DNA of 64,000 nucleotides from Magnetospirillum sp. UT-4. Its GTDB lineage: Bacteria > Pseudomonadota > Alphaproteobacteria > Rhodospirillales > Magnetospirillaceae. The stretch spans positions 1-64,000 of the forward strand of contig NZ_CACVCG010000030.1 of NCBI RefSeq assembly GCF_902729435.1, written 5' to 3'. Below the pieces are notes generated by a model, which ran no database searches, was not told the origin of the DNA, and saw only the letters and a list, made by a program, of their open reading frames with translations. Below are positions 1 through 8,648 of the stretch, in pieces (positions within the stretch are counted from its first letter, which is position 1; the number at the start of each line of letters is the position of its first letter). Both the position numbers and the translations under genes were made by a program.

Positions 1-41
1 GGGTTAGGAGGCGGTTCTCTCCCGCCGTAGCGGGAGAGGGA
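1..41. repeat. Partial palindromic intergenic repeat (family A), hairpin after tpiA
   Basis: Bases 17-25 and 30-38 form a perfect 9-bp stem (CTCTCCCGC / GCGGGAGAG) with a CGTA loop. The flanking gttaggaggcgg matches the gttaggaagcgg that separates the repeats at 63044-63149, so this is another copy of that family. It lies just past the tpiA stop and could end its transcript, but no T-run follows on the minus strand. Confidence 0.6.
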
Positions 42-53
42 AGACACCAAAAA

Positions 54-812
<759 letters not shown>

Positions 813-884
813 GGAACTCCTCCCTTAGTGATTTGCCCCGAGCTATACCACCGCCGGCCCCGCCCGTCGCCACCCGAAAGGCAT

Positions 885-918
885 GAAAACGGGCGGGTCC
901 GTCTCCGGCCCCGCCCGT
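885..918 (-). terminator. Rho-independent terminator of the sulfur operon
   Basis: On the minus strand a 9-bp perfect stem ACGGGCGGG / CCCGCCCGT (plus-strand arms 910-918 and 889-897) is followed directly by TTTT (889-886). It lies 17 bp past the DUF1641 stop codon and before tpiA. Confidence 0.75.
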
Positions 919-934
919 CCCTGCCTCGTTTCGC

Positions 935-1480
935 CTAAAGCGCCGGCGGCGTCTTGGCGATGACCTGGGCGCGTTTGCGCAAGGAGCACGAGAACGCCAG
1001 CATGAAGCGCAGCGCGTTCTGCGTCTCGGGCTTGGACAGCAGTTTCAGGGTGCCCATCAGGCCGCCGCCGCTGCCGGGCGCCCCGGTCTGGTCGAGGGCG
1101 TCCTCCATGGCGCCCTTGGCCTCGTGCGCCAGGGTGGCCAGATCCTCGGTGCCCAGGTTGTTGGCCATGTGCTCGATGAACTGGAAGGCGCGGTCGACCA
1201 TGCTGTCCGAGGCCGCCGAACGCACGGCGTGGATCAGGAACAGGGTGTCGATCACCGTCTGCAGCGCCCCCGAGCGGTGCATGGTGCCGACCGCGTCGAG
1301 CACCGCCATCAGGCCCTCGCGCACATCGGTCTCGTTCAGCTTGTCGACCACCTCCAGGGCGTTGGAACCGGTGGAGGCGAGCCGCTCGACCATGCTGTCG
1401 GACAGGGACTGGGTCAGCGCCTCGCCGATGCGGGCGAATTCGCCGGCCATGGGGGAAACGGGGTGGGGCATGTCGGTCAT
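935..1480 (-). CDS. DUF1641 family protein, SQR-associated
   Basis: A 181-residue protein of mostly helical, soluble character. The C-terminal segment KLLSKPETQNALRFMLAF resembles the signature of DUF1641, a family often encoded beside sulfide:quinone oxidoreductase-like flavoproteins. Its molecular role is not established. Here it directly follows the SQR-like gene with 13 bp between them and is the last gene of a leftward operon that ends at the 885-918 terminator. Context suggests an accessory role in sulfide or sulfane-sulfur oxidation; that is inference. Confidence 0.8.
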   Translation of the reverse strand: MTDMPHPVSPMAGEFARIGEALTQSLSDSMVERLASTGSNALEVVDKLNETDVREGLMAVLDAVGTMHRSGALQTVIDTLFLIHAVRSAASDSMVDRAFQFIEHMANNLGTEDLATLAHEAKGAMEDALDQTGAPGSGGGLMGTLKLLSKPETQNALRFMLAFSCSLRKRAQVIAKTPPAL

Positions 1481-1493
1481 GTCCTCCCCTCCC

Positions 1494-2633
1494 CTACAGC
1501 AGGCCGCGGGCGGACAGCCAGTACAAGCGGTTATAGGCCAGCTTGAACCAGTGGATCATCTGCGAGGGCGGGCCGGGATTGGGCGGGGTGGTGTAGTTGA
1601 ACCACACATAGGTGCCCGCCCCCAGGCCGGTCTCGACGAAGCAGAACACCTTGCCGTCGTAGTCGCGGGCCCAGCGCCCCTCCTGGATCAGCGACACCAG
1701 GTTGTCGATCAGCACGTCGGCCTCGAAATGGGCGGTGGAGCCGGCCTTGGAGATGGGGATGTTGGTGGTGTCGCCGACCACGAACACGTTGTCCGAGCCC
1801 TCGCGGCGCAGGGTCCGGGAGTTGGTCGGCACCCAGCCGCCCTTGCCCAGGTTGGAGGCCTCGATCACCGGCGCGCCGGCGTGGGGCGGGATGGTGATGA
1901 GCAGGTCGAAGGCAATCTCCGAGCCCTCCATGGACTTGATGACCTTGGTCGCCGGATCGACGGATTCGGTGTTGAAGAAGGTCTCGTACTTGACGCCGAT
2001 GCGGTCGAATTCCGGCTGCGCCCAATGCGCCACCGGCTCCAGCGCGTGCAGCCGGCCGATGGGATAGGTGTAGGTCAGCTCGGTCTTGTCCCACAGGCCC
2101 CTGGCCTTGAGGAAGTCGTACAGCATGAAGGTGACTTCCAGCGGCGCCACCGGGCATTTGTGCGGGGCGTTGACGTTGACCACGATGCGGCCGCCCTGGA
2201 AGGCGTTCAGCGCGTCGCGCAACTTGCGCGCCCCCTCGAGGTCGTAGAACCAGTGGCCTGCCTCGGTCATGCCGGGAATGGTCTGCGGCATGATCCGCGA
2301 CCCGGTGGCCAGCACCAGGTAATCGTAGGTGAAGACGCGGCCGCTCTCGGTGGTCACCTGCTTCGTCTCGACGTCGATGGTGGCGGCGGGGTCGACGAAG
2401 AAGTTGACGCGGCGGTCCAGCACCCGGCGCTGGTCGCGGAACAGTTCCTGCTCGCGCATGCGCCCGAACGGAATGTAGAGCAGGCCCGGCTGGTACATGT
2501 GGGTCTCGGAGGTGCCGATCATGGTCACCGCGACCGCGCCGGTGCGCATCTCCTCGGCAAGCTGGCGGCACAGGCCGTTGGCGACGATGGTGCCCGACAG
2601 GCCGCCACCGACGATGAGTACGGATTTAGGCAT
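1494..2633 (-). CDS. Sulfide:quinone oxidoreductase-like FAD flavoprotein
   Basis: A 379-residue member of the two-dinucleotide-binding-domain flavoprotein family. The FAD motif GGGLSGT is at residues 9-15 and an ATG-like motif (LVLATGSRI) follows near residue 110. C160 in KCPVAP matches a redox cysteine of SQRs, and C331 (VFCFVETG) is a candidate partner. The third cysteine of classical type I SQR (near position 128) is not seen. The aromatic C-terminal segment WFKLAYNRLYWL could be the membrane-docking helix. Neighbouring TusA- and DsrE-like genes support sulfide or sulfane-sulfur oxidation with electrons passed to quinone. A related pyridine nucleotide-disulfide oxidoreductase of other function cannot be excluded. 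Confidence 0.75.
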   Translation of the reverse strand: MPKSVLIVGGGLSGTIVANGLCRQLAEEMRTGAVAVTMIGTSETHMYQPGLLYIPFGRMREQELFRDQRRVLDRRVNFFVDPAATIDVETKQVTTESGRVFTYDYLVLATGSRIMPQTIPGMTEAGHWFYDLEGARKLRDALNAFQGGRIVVNVNAPHKCPVAPLEVTFMLYDFLKARGLWDKTELTYTYPIGRLHALEPVAHWAQPEFDRIGVKYETFFNTESVDPATKVIKSMEGSEIAFDLLITIPPHAGAPVIEASNLGKGGWVPTNSRTLRREGSDNVFVVGDTTNIPISKAGSTAHFEADVLIDNLVSLIQEGRWARDYDGKVFCFVETGLGAGTYVWFNYTTPPNPGPPSQMIHWFKLAYNRLYWLSARGLL

Positions 2634-2701
2634 GGACTACCCTCCCTGTGGTTTGGTGATGCCGCCGGGCCGTCTTGAGCGCGCCCCTTGCCGCGGCTGG
2701 C

Positions 2702-2932
2702 CTATTTGGCCTTCCTGACCACCACGGCCCAATAGCCGTCGTGTTCGGTGGTGCCGACATAGGCGTGGCCGACCTTGGCGACCCACGCGGGGACGTCGGT
2801 GACCGAGCCCTTGTCGGAGGACAGCACCTCGATCTCGTCGCCGATCTGCGCGAGCTTGAGGGCGGCGATGAGTTCCATCAGCGGACCCGGGCAGAACGAG
2901 CCGCGGGCATCGATGGTCTGGCGTTCGGCCAT
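2702..2932 (-). CDS. TusA/SirA-family sulfur carrier protein
   Basis: A 76-residue small protein with the family signature around C14 (FCPGPLMEL), the cysteine that carries persulfide sulfur. I chose the ATG at 2932 because GGAAGGAAG lies just upstream; the frame extends further but without homology-like sequence. It sits between the DsrE-like gene (16 bp away) and the SQR-like gene in one leftward operon. It probably relays sulfur between the DsrE-like protein and downstream acceptors in oxidative sulfur metabolism rather than serving tRNA thiolation, since it is clustered with an SQR-like gene. Confidence 0.85.
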   Translation of the reverse strand: MAERQTIDARGSFCPGPLMELIAALKLAQIGDEIEVLSSDKGSVTDVPAWVAKVGHAYVGTTEHDGYWAVVVRKAK

Positions 2933-2948
2933 GGTCTTCTTCCTTCCG

Positions 2949-3350
2949 TCACAGAGTGATGAGTTCGCCGTCCTCGGCATCGGCGAGAAACTTGGCCAGC
3001 CCGGCGGCACCGTCGAACAGGCCCTCCACCAGGTCCTTCTCGTGGTCGAGATGTTCGAGGTCGAGCACCAGCGCGCAGGCCCACATCTTGAGATCGCCCA
3101 GCATCCGGCCCTGCTCGAACAGCTCCAGGGCGTCGGGGACGTTCTTGATCATGAACTGCTCGTGGAAATGGCCGCCGTGGTAGCGCTCCTGCCGCGACAG
3201 GCCGCGCCGGAACGCCAATATCGCGTTCATGGTGACGAAGACCTGGACCGGCCGGTCCGACACCGCCGCCACCGATGCGATCATGGCGGCCAGCTGGATC
3301 TTCTCGTGCTCCCCCGAGGCGAGCATGATGAACAAGGGGGTCGAGGCCAT
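2949..3350 (-). CDS. DsrE/DsrF-like family protein
   Basis: A 133-residue protein of the DsrE/DrsE2-like fold, starting MASTPLFIML, with one cysteine at about residue 92 (KMWACALVLD), in the region where DsrE-type proteins carry the persulfide cysteine. The ATG at 3350 has GAGAGG at good spacing and is preferred over an upstream in-frame ATG at 3389. It is the first gene of the leftward operon DsrE-TusA-SQR-DUF1641. A sulfurtransferase or sulfur-binding role is inferred from family and neighbours. It is divergent from ppiD across about 260 bp. Confidence 0.75.
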   Translation of the reverse strand: MASTPLFIMLASGEHEKIQLAAMIASVAAVSDRPVQVFVTMNAILAFRRGLSRQERYHGGHFHEQFMIKNVPDALELFEQGRMLGDLKMWACALVLDLEHLDHEKDLVEGLFDGAAGLAKFLADAEDGELITL

Positions 3351-3611
3351 GCGGACGTTCCTCTCGGTTGAACTCCGGCGTCCATTCATCGCCCTTATTT
3401 TACGCGCCGGCTAGTGTTGTTTACCGCATCGGCAGGCGAAGGAGCAACCGTCCCATTGGTATGATGTCCCGGCGGAACGGCAGGGGCGCGGCCGGCGCGA
3501 TTCGCAGGGGGCGATTCGCAGTTGCGGGCCAATGGCCCCCCCCATATTATGCCGGCACTTTTCCCTGCGGCCGCCATGCCGCCTGCCCCCTCGCGCCCAG
3601 ACCTGGATCCC

Positions 3612-5486
3612 ATGCTCGACTCCCTCCGCCATGCCAGCAAGACCTGGGTCGTCAAGCTCCTGCTTGCCCTCCTTGTCCTCAGTTTCCTGGCATGGGGCAT
3701 CGACGACGTCGTCCGCAACGGGCTGTTCGGTCGCGGCCCGGCCATCTCGGTGGGGTCGGTGGAGATCACCGCCGAGCAGGTGAATTCCGAGTTCAAGCGC
3801 GAGATGGACCGCCTGCAGCCGCTGTTCGGCGGCAAGCTGACCTCGGAGGAGGCGCGCAAGCTGGGCCTGGTCGATCGCACCATCGACACCATCGTCAGCC
3901 GCACCCTGATCGACGAGGCGGCGCGCCAGCTCGGCCTGACCGTGTCGGACGACGCGGTGGTCGCCCAGGTCACCGCCGATCCCAGCTTCCGCAATGCCGC
4001 CGGGCAGTTCGATCCCGATCTGCTGCGCCGCGCCCTGGCCCGCGTGGGCATCTCGGAAAAGCAGTTCATGCAGATGGAGAAGGGCAACCTGATCCGCGGC
4101 CAGGTGGCGGCGGCCCTGTCGGGTGGCCCCAAGGCGCCGGCCGTGCTGGTCGATCCGCTGGTGCGCTGGCGCGAGGAGCGCCGCGTCGCCGAGGTGGTGA
4201 CGGTGGCCGACGATTCGGTTCCGGCCCCCGCCGCCCCCGATGCCGCCGAGCAGGAAAGATACTACCAGGCCAACGCCCAGCGCTTCATGGCCCCCGAGTT
4301 CCGCACGGTGACGGTGCTGCGGCTGCGTCCCGAGGACGTCGCCGGCGACATCGAGATCACCGAGGAGATGCTGCAGGAGGGCTACCAGGCCCGCCTGGAC
4401 GAATTCGTCACCCGCGAACGCCGGCAGGTGTCGCAGCTGGTGCTGGGCGACGAGGCGGCGGCGGCCAAGGCCGCCGAGATGGTCAAGGCGGGCAAGGATC
4501 TCGCGGCCATCGCCAAGGAGGCCAAGTCCTCGGTGGTCGATCTCGGCGCCGTCGAGCCCGCCGACCTGCCCGACGAGTTGGCGACCCTGGTGTTTTCGCT
4601 GCGCAGCGGCGCCACCGGCGGGCCGGTGCAGACCAGCCTGGGCTGGCACGTGGTCAAGGTCGGCCAGGTGGTCGCCGGCCGCACCCGCACCCTTGCCGAC
4701 GCCCGCGCCCAGTTGGAACGCGACCTGCGCCGCGAACGGGCGCTCGACCGCCTGTCCGAGACCGCCAACCAGCTGGAAGACACCCTGGGCGGCGGCGCCA
4801 CGCTGGAGGAGGCCGCGGCGCGTTTCAACCTGAAGCTCGCCCGCATTCCCGCCGTCGATGCCGCCGGCAAGGACCCCAAGGGCAAGGCAGTGCCCGACCT
4901 GCCCAAGACCGATTCGTTCCTGGACGTGGTGTTCCACACCGACCAAGGCACCGAAAGCCAGCTGACCGAGATCGAGAACGACGGCTTCTTCCTGGTCCGC
5001 ATCGACCAGGTGACGCCGCCGCAGCCGCGCCCCCTGGCCGACATCCGCAACGAGCTGATCCATTTCTGGTCGGCCGAGCGCCGCCACGAACGCGCCGAGG
5101 CCAAGGCCCGCAAGCTGCTGGACGAGGTGAAGGAGGGCCAGTCCCTGGCCAAGGCGGCCCAGGCCGCCGGGCTGACGGTGCGCACCACCCAGCCCTTCAC
5201 CCGCGAGGGGACGGAAACGGCCAAGCTGCCCGGCGCCATCGTCGCCGGCATGTTCGAAGGCAAGCCCGGGGCGGTGGCCATGGCCGGCACCCAGGGCGGC
5301 TGGATGGTCGCCCGCCTGGCCAAGGTGGTGCCGTTCAACCCCGCCGCCGAGGGCAAGACGGCCGAGGCCGCCGGCCAGCGCGTCGCCGCCGCCCTGGCCG
5401 GCGACCTCATCGACCAGTACATCGCCGCCCTCAACGCCGATCTCGGCGTCATGGTCGACCGCAGCCAGATCACCCGCGAAGAATAG
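3612..5486 (+). CDS. ppiD: Membrane-anchored peptidyl-prolyl cis-trans isomerase, PpiD-like
   Basis: A 624-residue periplasmic folding factor. It has a short cytosolic N-terminus (MLDSLRHASKTWVVK), one membrane segment at about residues 14-32, a SurA-type N-terminal chaperone region and a parvulin (rotamase) domain in the middle (region of VSQLVLG to GWHVVKV, about residues 275-360), then a long C-terminal domain. The start at 3612 gives the usual PpiD topology; in-frame upstream ATGs lack a family-like extension. Its stop is only 2 bp before trpE, so the two genes are cotranscribed. A ppiD-trpE pairing near tpiA is common in alphaproteobacteria. Confidence 0.88.
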   Translation: MLDSLRHASKTWVVKLLLALLVLSFLAWGIDDVVRNGLFGRGPAISVGSVEITAEQVNSEFKREMDRLQPLFGGKLTSEEARKLGLVDRTIDTIVSRTLIDEAARQLGLTVSDDAVVAQVTADPSFRNAAGQFDPDLLRRALARVGISEKQFMQMEKGNLIRGQVAAALSGGPKAPAVLVDPLVRWREERRVAEVVTVADDSVPAPAAPDAAEQERYYQANAQRFMAPEFRTVTVLRLRPEDVAGDIEITEEMLQEGYQARLDEFVTRERRQVSQLVLGDEAAAAKAAEMVKAGKDLAAIAKEAKSSVVDLGAVEPADLPDELATLVFSLRSGATGGPVQTSLGWHVVKVGQVVAGRTRTLADARAQLERDLRRERALDRLSETANQLEDTLGGGATLEEAAARFNLKLARIPAVDAAGKDPKGKAVPDLPKTDSFLDVVFHTDQGTESQLTEIENDGFFLVRIDQVTPPQPRPLADIRNELIHFWSAERRHERAEAKARKLLDEVKEGQSLAKAAQAAGLTVRTTQPFTREGTETAKLPGAIVAGMFEGKPGAVAMAGTQGGWMVARLAKVVPFNPAAEGKTAEAAGQRVAAALAGDLIDQYIAALNADLGVMVDRSQITREE

Positions 5487-5488
5487 CC

Positions 5489-7006
5489 ATGACCGCCCAT
5501 CCCGACTTCGCCGCCTTCCGCGCCGCCTACGACAGCGGAAAGCCCCAGGTGGTGTGGCGGGTCCTGGTGGCCGATCTGGAAACGCCGGTCTCGGCCTTCC
5601 TCAAGCTGGCCGGCGGCCAGCCCTATTCCTTCCTGCTGGAATCGGTCGAGGGCGGCGCCATCCGCGGCCGCTATTCGGTGCTGGGCATGAAGCCCGATCT
5701 GGTGTGGAAGTGCGAGGGCGAGCAGGCCTGGATCAACCGCGAGCCGCGCACCAGCCCCGACTCCTTCCAGCCCTGCCCGGTGGCCGCCGACCTCGGCACG
5801 CTGGCCTCGCTGCGCGCCCTGGTGACGGAAAGCCGCATCGACCTGCCGCCCAACCTGCCGCCCATGTCGGCGGGGCTGGTCGGCTATCTGTCCTACGACA
5901 TGATCCGGCTGGTCGAGCGCCTGCCCGACGCCAATCCCGACGTCATCGGCGTGCCCGACGGCATCTTCATCCGTCCCACCGTGATGGCCATGTTCGACAA
6001 CGTCAACGGCACCCTGACCGCGGTGGTGCCGGTGTGGCCGCGTCCGGGCCTCGACGCCCGGGCCGCCTTCGACCTCGCCAACGAGCGCCTCGAGCACGTG
6101 GTCGAGGCGCTGGAGAGCCCCCTGCCCCATACCGAGCCGGGCGACCGCGACGGCCATGCGCCGACCCCGGTGCCCTCGATGGCACCCGAGGAGTATTGCG
6201 CCAAGGTGCTGAAGGCGAAGGAATACATCGCCGCCGGCGACATCTTCCAGGTGGTGCTGTCGCAGCGCCTGTCGGTGCCGTTCCGGCTGCCGCCCTTCTC
6301 GCTCTACCGGGCGCTGCGCCGGCTCAACCCCAGCCCGTTCATGTTCTTCCTCGACATGGGCGGCTTCCAGCTGGTGGGCTCCAGCCCCGAGATCCTGGTG
6401 CGCCTGCGCGACGGCCGCGTCACCGTCCGCCCCATCGCCGGCACACGGCGGCGCGGCCTGACTCCGGCCGAGGACGAGGCGCTGGCCGCCGACCTGCTGG
6501 CCGACCCCAAGGAACTGGCGGAACACCTGATGCTGCTGGATCTGGGGCGCAACGACGTCGGCCGGGTCGCCAAGGTGGGCTCGGTGACGGTCACCAAGAA
6601 GATGATCGTCGAGTATTACAGCCACGTCATGCACATCGTCTCCAACGTCGAGGGCGATCTGCGCGACGATTGCGACGCCATGGACGCGCTGATGGCCGGC
6701 TTCCCCGCCGGCACCGTGTCGGGCGCGCCCAAGATCCGCGCCATGGAGATCATCGACGAGCTGGAACCCGAGCGGCGCAGCTTCTATGCCGGCGCCATCG
6801 GCTATTTCGCCGGCAACGGCAACATGGACACCTGCATCGCGCTCCGGACCACCCTGGTCAAGGACGGCACCATGTACGTCCAGGCCGGCGCCGGCATCGT
6901 CGCCGATTCGGTGCCCGCGAGCGAGCACGAGGAGTGCATCAACAAGGCCCGCGTGCTGATCCGCGCCGCCGAGGATGCGCTGGACTACACCCTGACCCGG
7001 CAATGA
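5489..7006 (+). CDS. trpE: Anthranilate synthase component I
   Basis: Converts chorismate and ammonia (from the TrpG glutaminase) to anthranilate, the first step of tryptophan synthesis. The 505-residue protein shows the feedback-site motif LLES (near residue 50), then the chorismate-binding core with GSSPEILVR, PIAGTRRRG, LDLGRNDVGRV, FPAGTVSGAPKIRAME and AGAGIVADS. The ATG is 2 bp after the ppiD stop with no leader peptide or attenuator between them. The usual downstream trpG, trpD and trpC genes are absent here; a convergent CopZ-like gene and the tRNA-Met locus follow. Confidence 0.97.
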   Translation: MTAHPDFAAFRAAYDSGKPQVVWRVLVADLETPVSAFLKLAGGQPYSFLLESVEGGAIRGRYSVLGMKPDLVWKCEGEQAWINREPRTSPDSFQPCPVAADLGTLASLRALVTESRIDLPPNLPPMSAGLVGYLSYDMIRLVERLPDANPDVIGVPDGIFIRPTVMAMFDNVNGTLTAVVPVWPRPGLDARAAFDLANERLEHVVEALESPLPHTEPGDRDGHAPTPVPSMAPEEYCAKVLKAKEYIAAGDIFQVVLSQRLSVPFRLPPFSLYRALRRLNPSPFMFFLDMGGFQLVGSSPEILVRLRDGRVTVRPIAGTRRRGLTPAEDEALAADLLADPKELAEHLMLLDLGRNDVGRVAKVGSVTVTKKMIVEYYSHVMHIVSNVEGDLRDDCDAMDALMAGFPAGTVSGAPKIRAMEIIDELEPERRSFYAGAIGYFAGNGNMDTCIALRTTLVKDGTMYVQAGAGIVADSVPASEHEECINKARVLIRAAEDALDYTLTRQ

Positions 7007-7039
7007 CTGGGTTTGCCCTCGGGCGCCGGGCGGGGCGCC

Positions 7040-7240
7040 TTACGCCGCGCCCAGGAAGGTGAAGCCGGCCTCGTCCACCGCCTTCTTCACCTGCGTCTCG
7101 TCCGCCCCGTCCACGGTCACCGTGGCGGTGGGCAGGTCGACGCTGACGCTGGCGCCCGGCGCCTCGGTCTTGATCGCCGATTCCACCGAACGGGCGCAGC
7201 CGCCGCAGGTCATGCCGCTGACGAGATATTTGGCTGCCAT
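7040..7240 (-). CDS. CopZ-like heavy-metal-associated (HMA) domain metallochaperone
   Basis: A 66-residue single HMA domain with the metal-binding motif GMTCGGC near the N-terminus and the ferredoxin-like fold pattern (SVDLPTATVTVDG, VKKAVDEAGF). Such proteins bind Cu(I) and deliver it to P1B ATPases or a regulator; no ATPase gene is adjacent. The ATG at 7240 has GGAG upstream and gives the usual length. It converges on trpE across 33 bp. Confidence 0.9.
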   Translation of the reverse strand: MAAKYLVSGMTCGGCARSVESAIKTEAPGASVSVDLPTATVTVDGADETQVKKAVDEAGFTFLGAA

Positions 7241-7322
7241 GGCTTTTCTCCGTTGCTTCGTGGCCGGCAATGGAAGGCCGCCGGCCCGATTCCGTCAACA
7301 GGAAATCGCATGCTGCACGGGC

Positions 7323-7352
7323 TTGACAGACCCCGGCCGGACCCTTTATATC
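7323..7352 (+). promoter_or_regulatory. Sigma70 promoter of tRNA-Met
   Basis: TTGACA at 7323-7328, an 18-bp spacer and TATATC at 7347-7352. It ends 36 bp before the tRNA, an appropriate position for a stable-RNA promoter. Its presence on this side shows that the complete tRNA copy is at the left end of the integrated element. Confidence 0.75.
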
Positions 7353-7388
7353 GGCGCCTCCCGCGGTCGTTTCGGCCGCAGGCCCTGT

Positions 7389-7465
7389 GGCGGGGTAGCT
7401 CAGCTGGTTAGAGCACGGGAATCATAATCCTGGGGTCGGGGGTTCAAGTCCCTCTCCCGCTACCA
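7389..7465 (+). tRNA. tRNA-Met (anticodon CAT), elongator type
   Basis: A 77-nt tRNA including encoded CCA. The acceptor stem is GGCGGGG with TCCCGCT, the D stem GCTC/GAGC, the anticodon stem CGGGA/TCCTG with loop ATCATAA (anticodon CAT), and the T arm GGGGG-TTCAAGT-CCCTC. The sequence resembles alphaproteobacterial elongator tRNA-Met. A lysidine-modified tRNA-Ile also has CAT, so that alternative is kept at low weight. Its 3' half is the integration target of the neighbouring element. Confidence 0.9.
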
Positions 7466-7466
7466 T
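7421..7466 (+). repeat. attL: 46-bp direct repeat inside tRNA-Met
   Basis: The 46 bp from the anticodon loop to one base past CCA are repeated exactly at 18138-18183 in the same orientation. The flanking bases differ on both sides (7420 a against c; 7467 c against t). This is the expected signature of site-specific integration by a tyrosine recombinase into a tRNA 3' end. Confidence 0.9.
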
Positions 7467-7469
7467 CCT

Positions 7470-7505
7470 AAACCCCTGGGAAACCGCCGTTTTCCGGGGG
7501 TTTTT
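7470..7505 (+). terminator. Intrinsic terminator after tRNA-Met (element-derived)
   Basis: An imperfect stem (AACCCCTGGGAAAC pairing with GTTTTCCGGGGGTT) is followed by TTTTT at 7501-7505. It lies inside the element. The original chromosomal terminator now lies beyond attR at 18188-18220, so the element appears to have supplied a replacement. Confidence 0.7.
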
Positions 7506-7946
7506 GCTTTTGTTCCTCGGAACATTCGTGTTTGCATGTTTTTCAACGCGTTAGCGCATTTTTGCGCGCCTTCGTGTTTGCTCGATGGCGCACGGATGGC
7601 GCATGCGCCATGGGCGCAGTTGCCGGCATGTTCCGGATCAGACAGGGAGCCGTGGGACGCCTGCGAAGTACGGCAGGATCAGCGGCGCCGGCATCCCCCC
7701 GGGGAGGATGCCGGGCCGAGGCGCCTGTTTCTCCGGCTGCATGCCAATGGCCCGACAGCAAACGTCCGAAACGCTGGAGACAGTCCCGCGAACGGGACAA
7801 TGCGCCGATCACCAGTGTTTTTCAATTCCAGCGAAAGCGCCAATAATCACGCCCCCCGACATGGGCCGCAGCGTGACGGTTTCGCAATTCGTTGGATCGG
7901 CACCACCTATCTGGTATGAGTTCACGTCAATGAACCGAGGATGAGG
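7506..7946. other. Non-coding left arm of the element with palindrome and short repeats
   Basis: I see no convincing gene in this stretch: its open frames are short and unlike proteins. It holds a 16-bp perfect palindrome ATGGCGCATGCGCCAT at 7596-7611 and the 10-mer TGGCGCACGG at 7586-7595, which recurs at 18090-18099 near attR. These could be integrase arm-type sites or excision control sites. The last part should contain the promoter of the antitoxin gene. Confidence 0.4.
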
Positions 7947-8648
7947 ATGGCATTGAACGCCCAGCCGGCACAGTTCCTGGGGATTGGGCTGTATAGCGTG
8001 CCCGAGGCGTCCAGGCTGACCCGCGTTCCAGCCACGAAGATCCGTGGGTGGATAAACGGATACAGCCAGCGCGCGACGGCCGGCGGCCGTAGCGCGCCCC
8101 TGATCCACCGGCAAGTGCCAACGCTTGAGGGCAAGCCGGCCCTGGGCTTCCTCGATTTGCTGGAAGTCAAGTTCGTGAACTGGCTGGCGAATTATGGGGT
8201 GACCTGGCATTCCATCCGGGTCGCTGCGGATCGCGCGCGCGGTTGCCTGAACCACGATCATCCCTTTGCCCTGGCACGGTTCCACACCGACGGAAAGGCA
8301 ATCTTCCTGGAAACCCAGGAGGAGACCGGCGACCGCAAACTGATGGACCTCACCAAGAACAACTTCGCCATGTACGAGGTCCTGGAGCAAAGCTTCCGGG
8401 AGGGCATCGAGTTCAATGCCCAGGGGGTCGCTTCAATCTGGCACCCGTCGCCTCAACTTCCCCATGTGGTACTGGACCCGGAGCGCTCGTTCGGTCGCCC
8501 GATTGATGCGCCATCGGGCGTGCCGACCGCCACCCTTTCCGAGGCTTACGAAGCGGAAGGGTCTTTCGAGCGGGTCGCAGCCTGGTTCGAAGTCTCCCCG
8601 GAAACCGTGCGCGACGCCGTCGCGTTCGAACTTGGGCTGTCTGCGTGA
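7947..8648 (+). CDS. VapB45-like antitoxin (HTH plus DUF433-like C-terminus)
   Basis: A 233-residue protein. The N-terminal part (about residues 10-50, YSVPEASRLTRVPATKIRGWI) looks like a MerR-type helix-turn-helix. The C-terminal 45 residues (VPTATLSEAYEAEGSFERVAAWF.VSPETVRDAVAFE) match the DUF433-type antitoxin pattern. The ATG at 7947 is preferred because GAGG lies at good spacing. The next gene starts by a GTGA overlap with its stop codon, a strong sign of a toxin-antitoxin operon. It probably neutralises the toxin and represses the operon. Confidence 0.75.
   Translation: MALNAQPAQFLGIGLYSVPEASRLTRVPATKIRGWINGYSQRATAGGRSAPLIHRQVPTLEGKPALGFLDLLEVKFVNWLANYGVTWHSIRVAADRARGCLNHDHPFALARFHTDGKAIFLETQEETGDRKLMDLTKNNFAMYEVLEQSFREGIEFNAQGVASIWHPSPQLPHVVLDPERSFGRPIDAPSGVPTATLSEAYEAEGSFERVAAWFEVSPETVRDAVAFELGLSA

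Noticed and set aside
3368-5486. Apparent very long fused frame ending in trpE (1212 codons)
   Set aside because: The first ~700 codons are a shadow of ppiD in another frame (low-complexity Arg/Pro/Gly-rich translation). The real trpE starts at 5489.
5300-5500. trp attenuator or leader peptide before trpE
   Set aside because: trpE starts 2 bp after the ppiD stop; there is no room for a leader.
7389-7465. tRNA-Ile (lysidine CAT) instead of tRNA-Met
   Set aside because: The body sequence and D-arm resemble elongator tRNA-Met of alphaproteobacteria more closely; not fully excluded.
7532-7919. Several short overlapping frames in the element's left arm
   Set aside because: They overlap each other in three frames, lack binding sites and look like chance frames.
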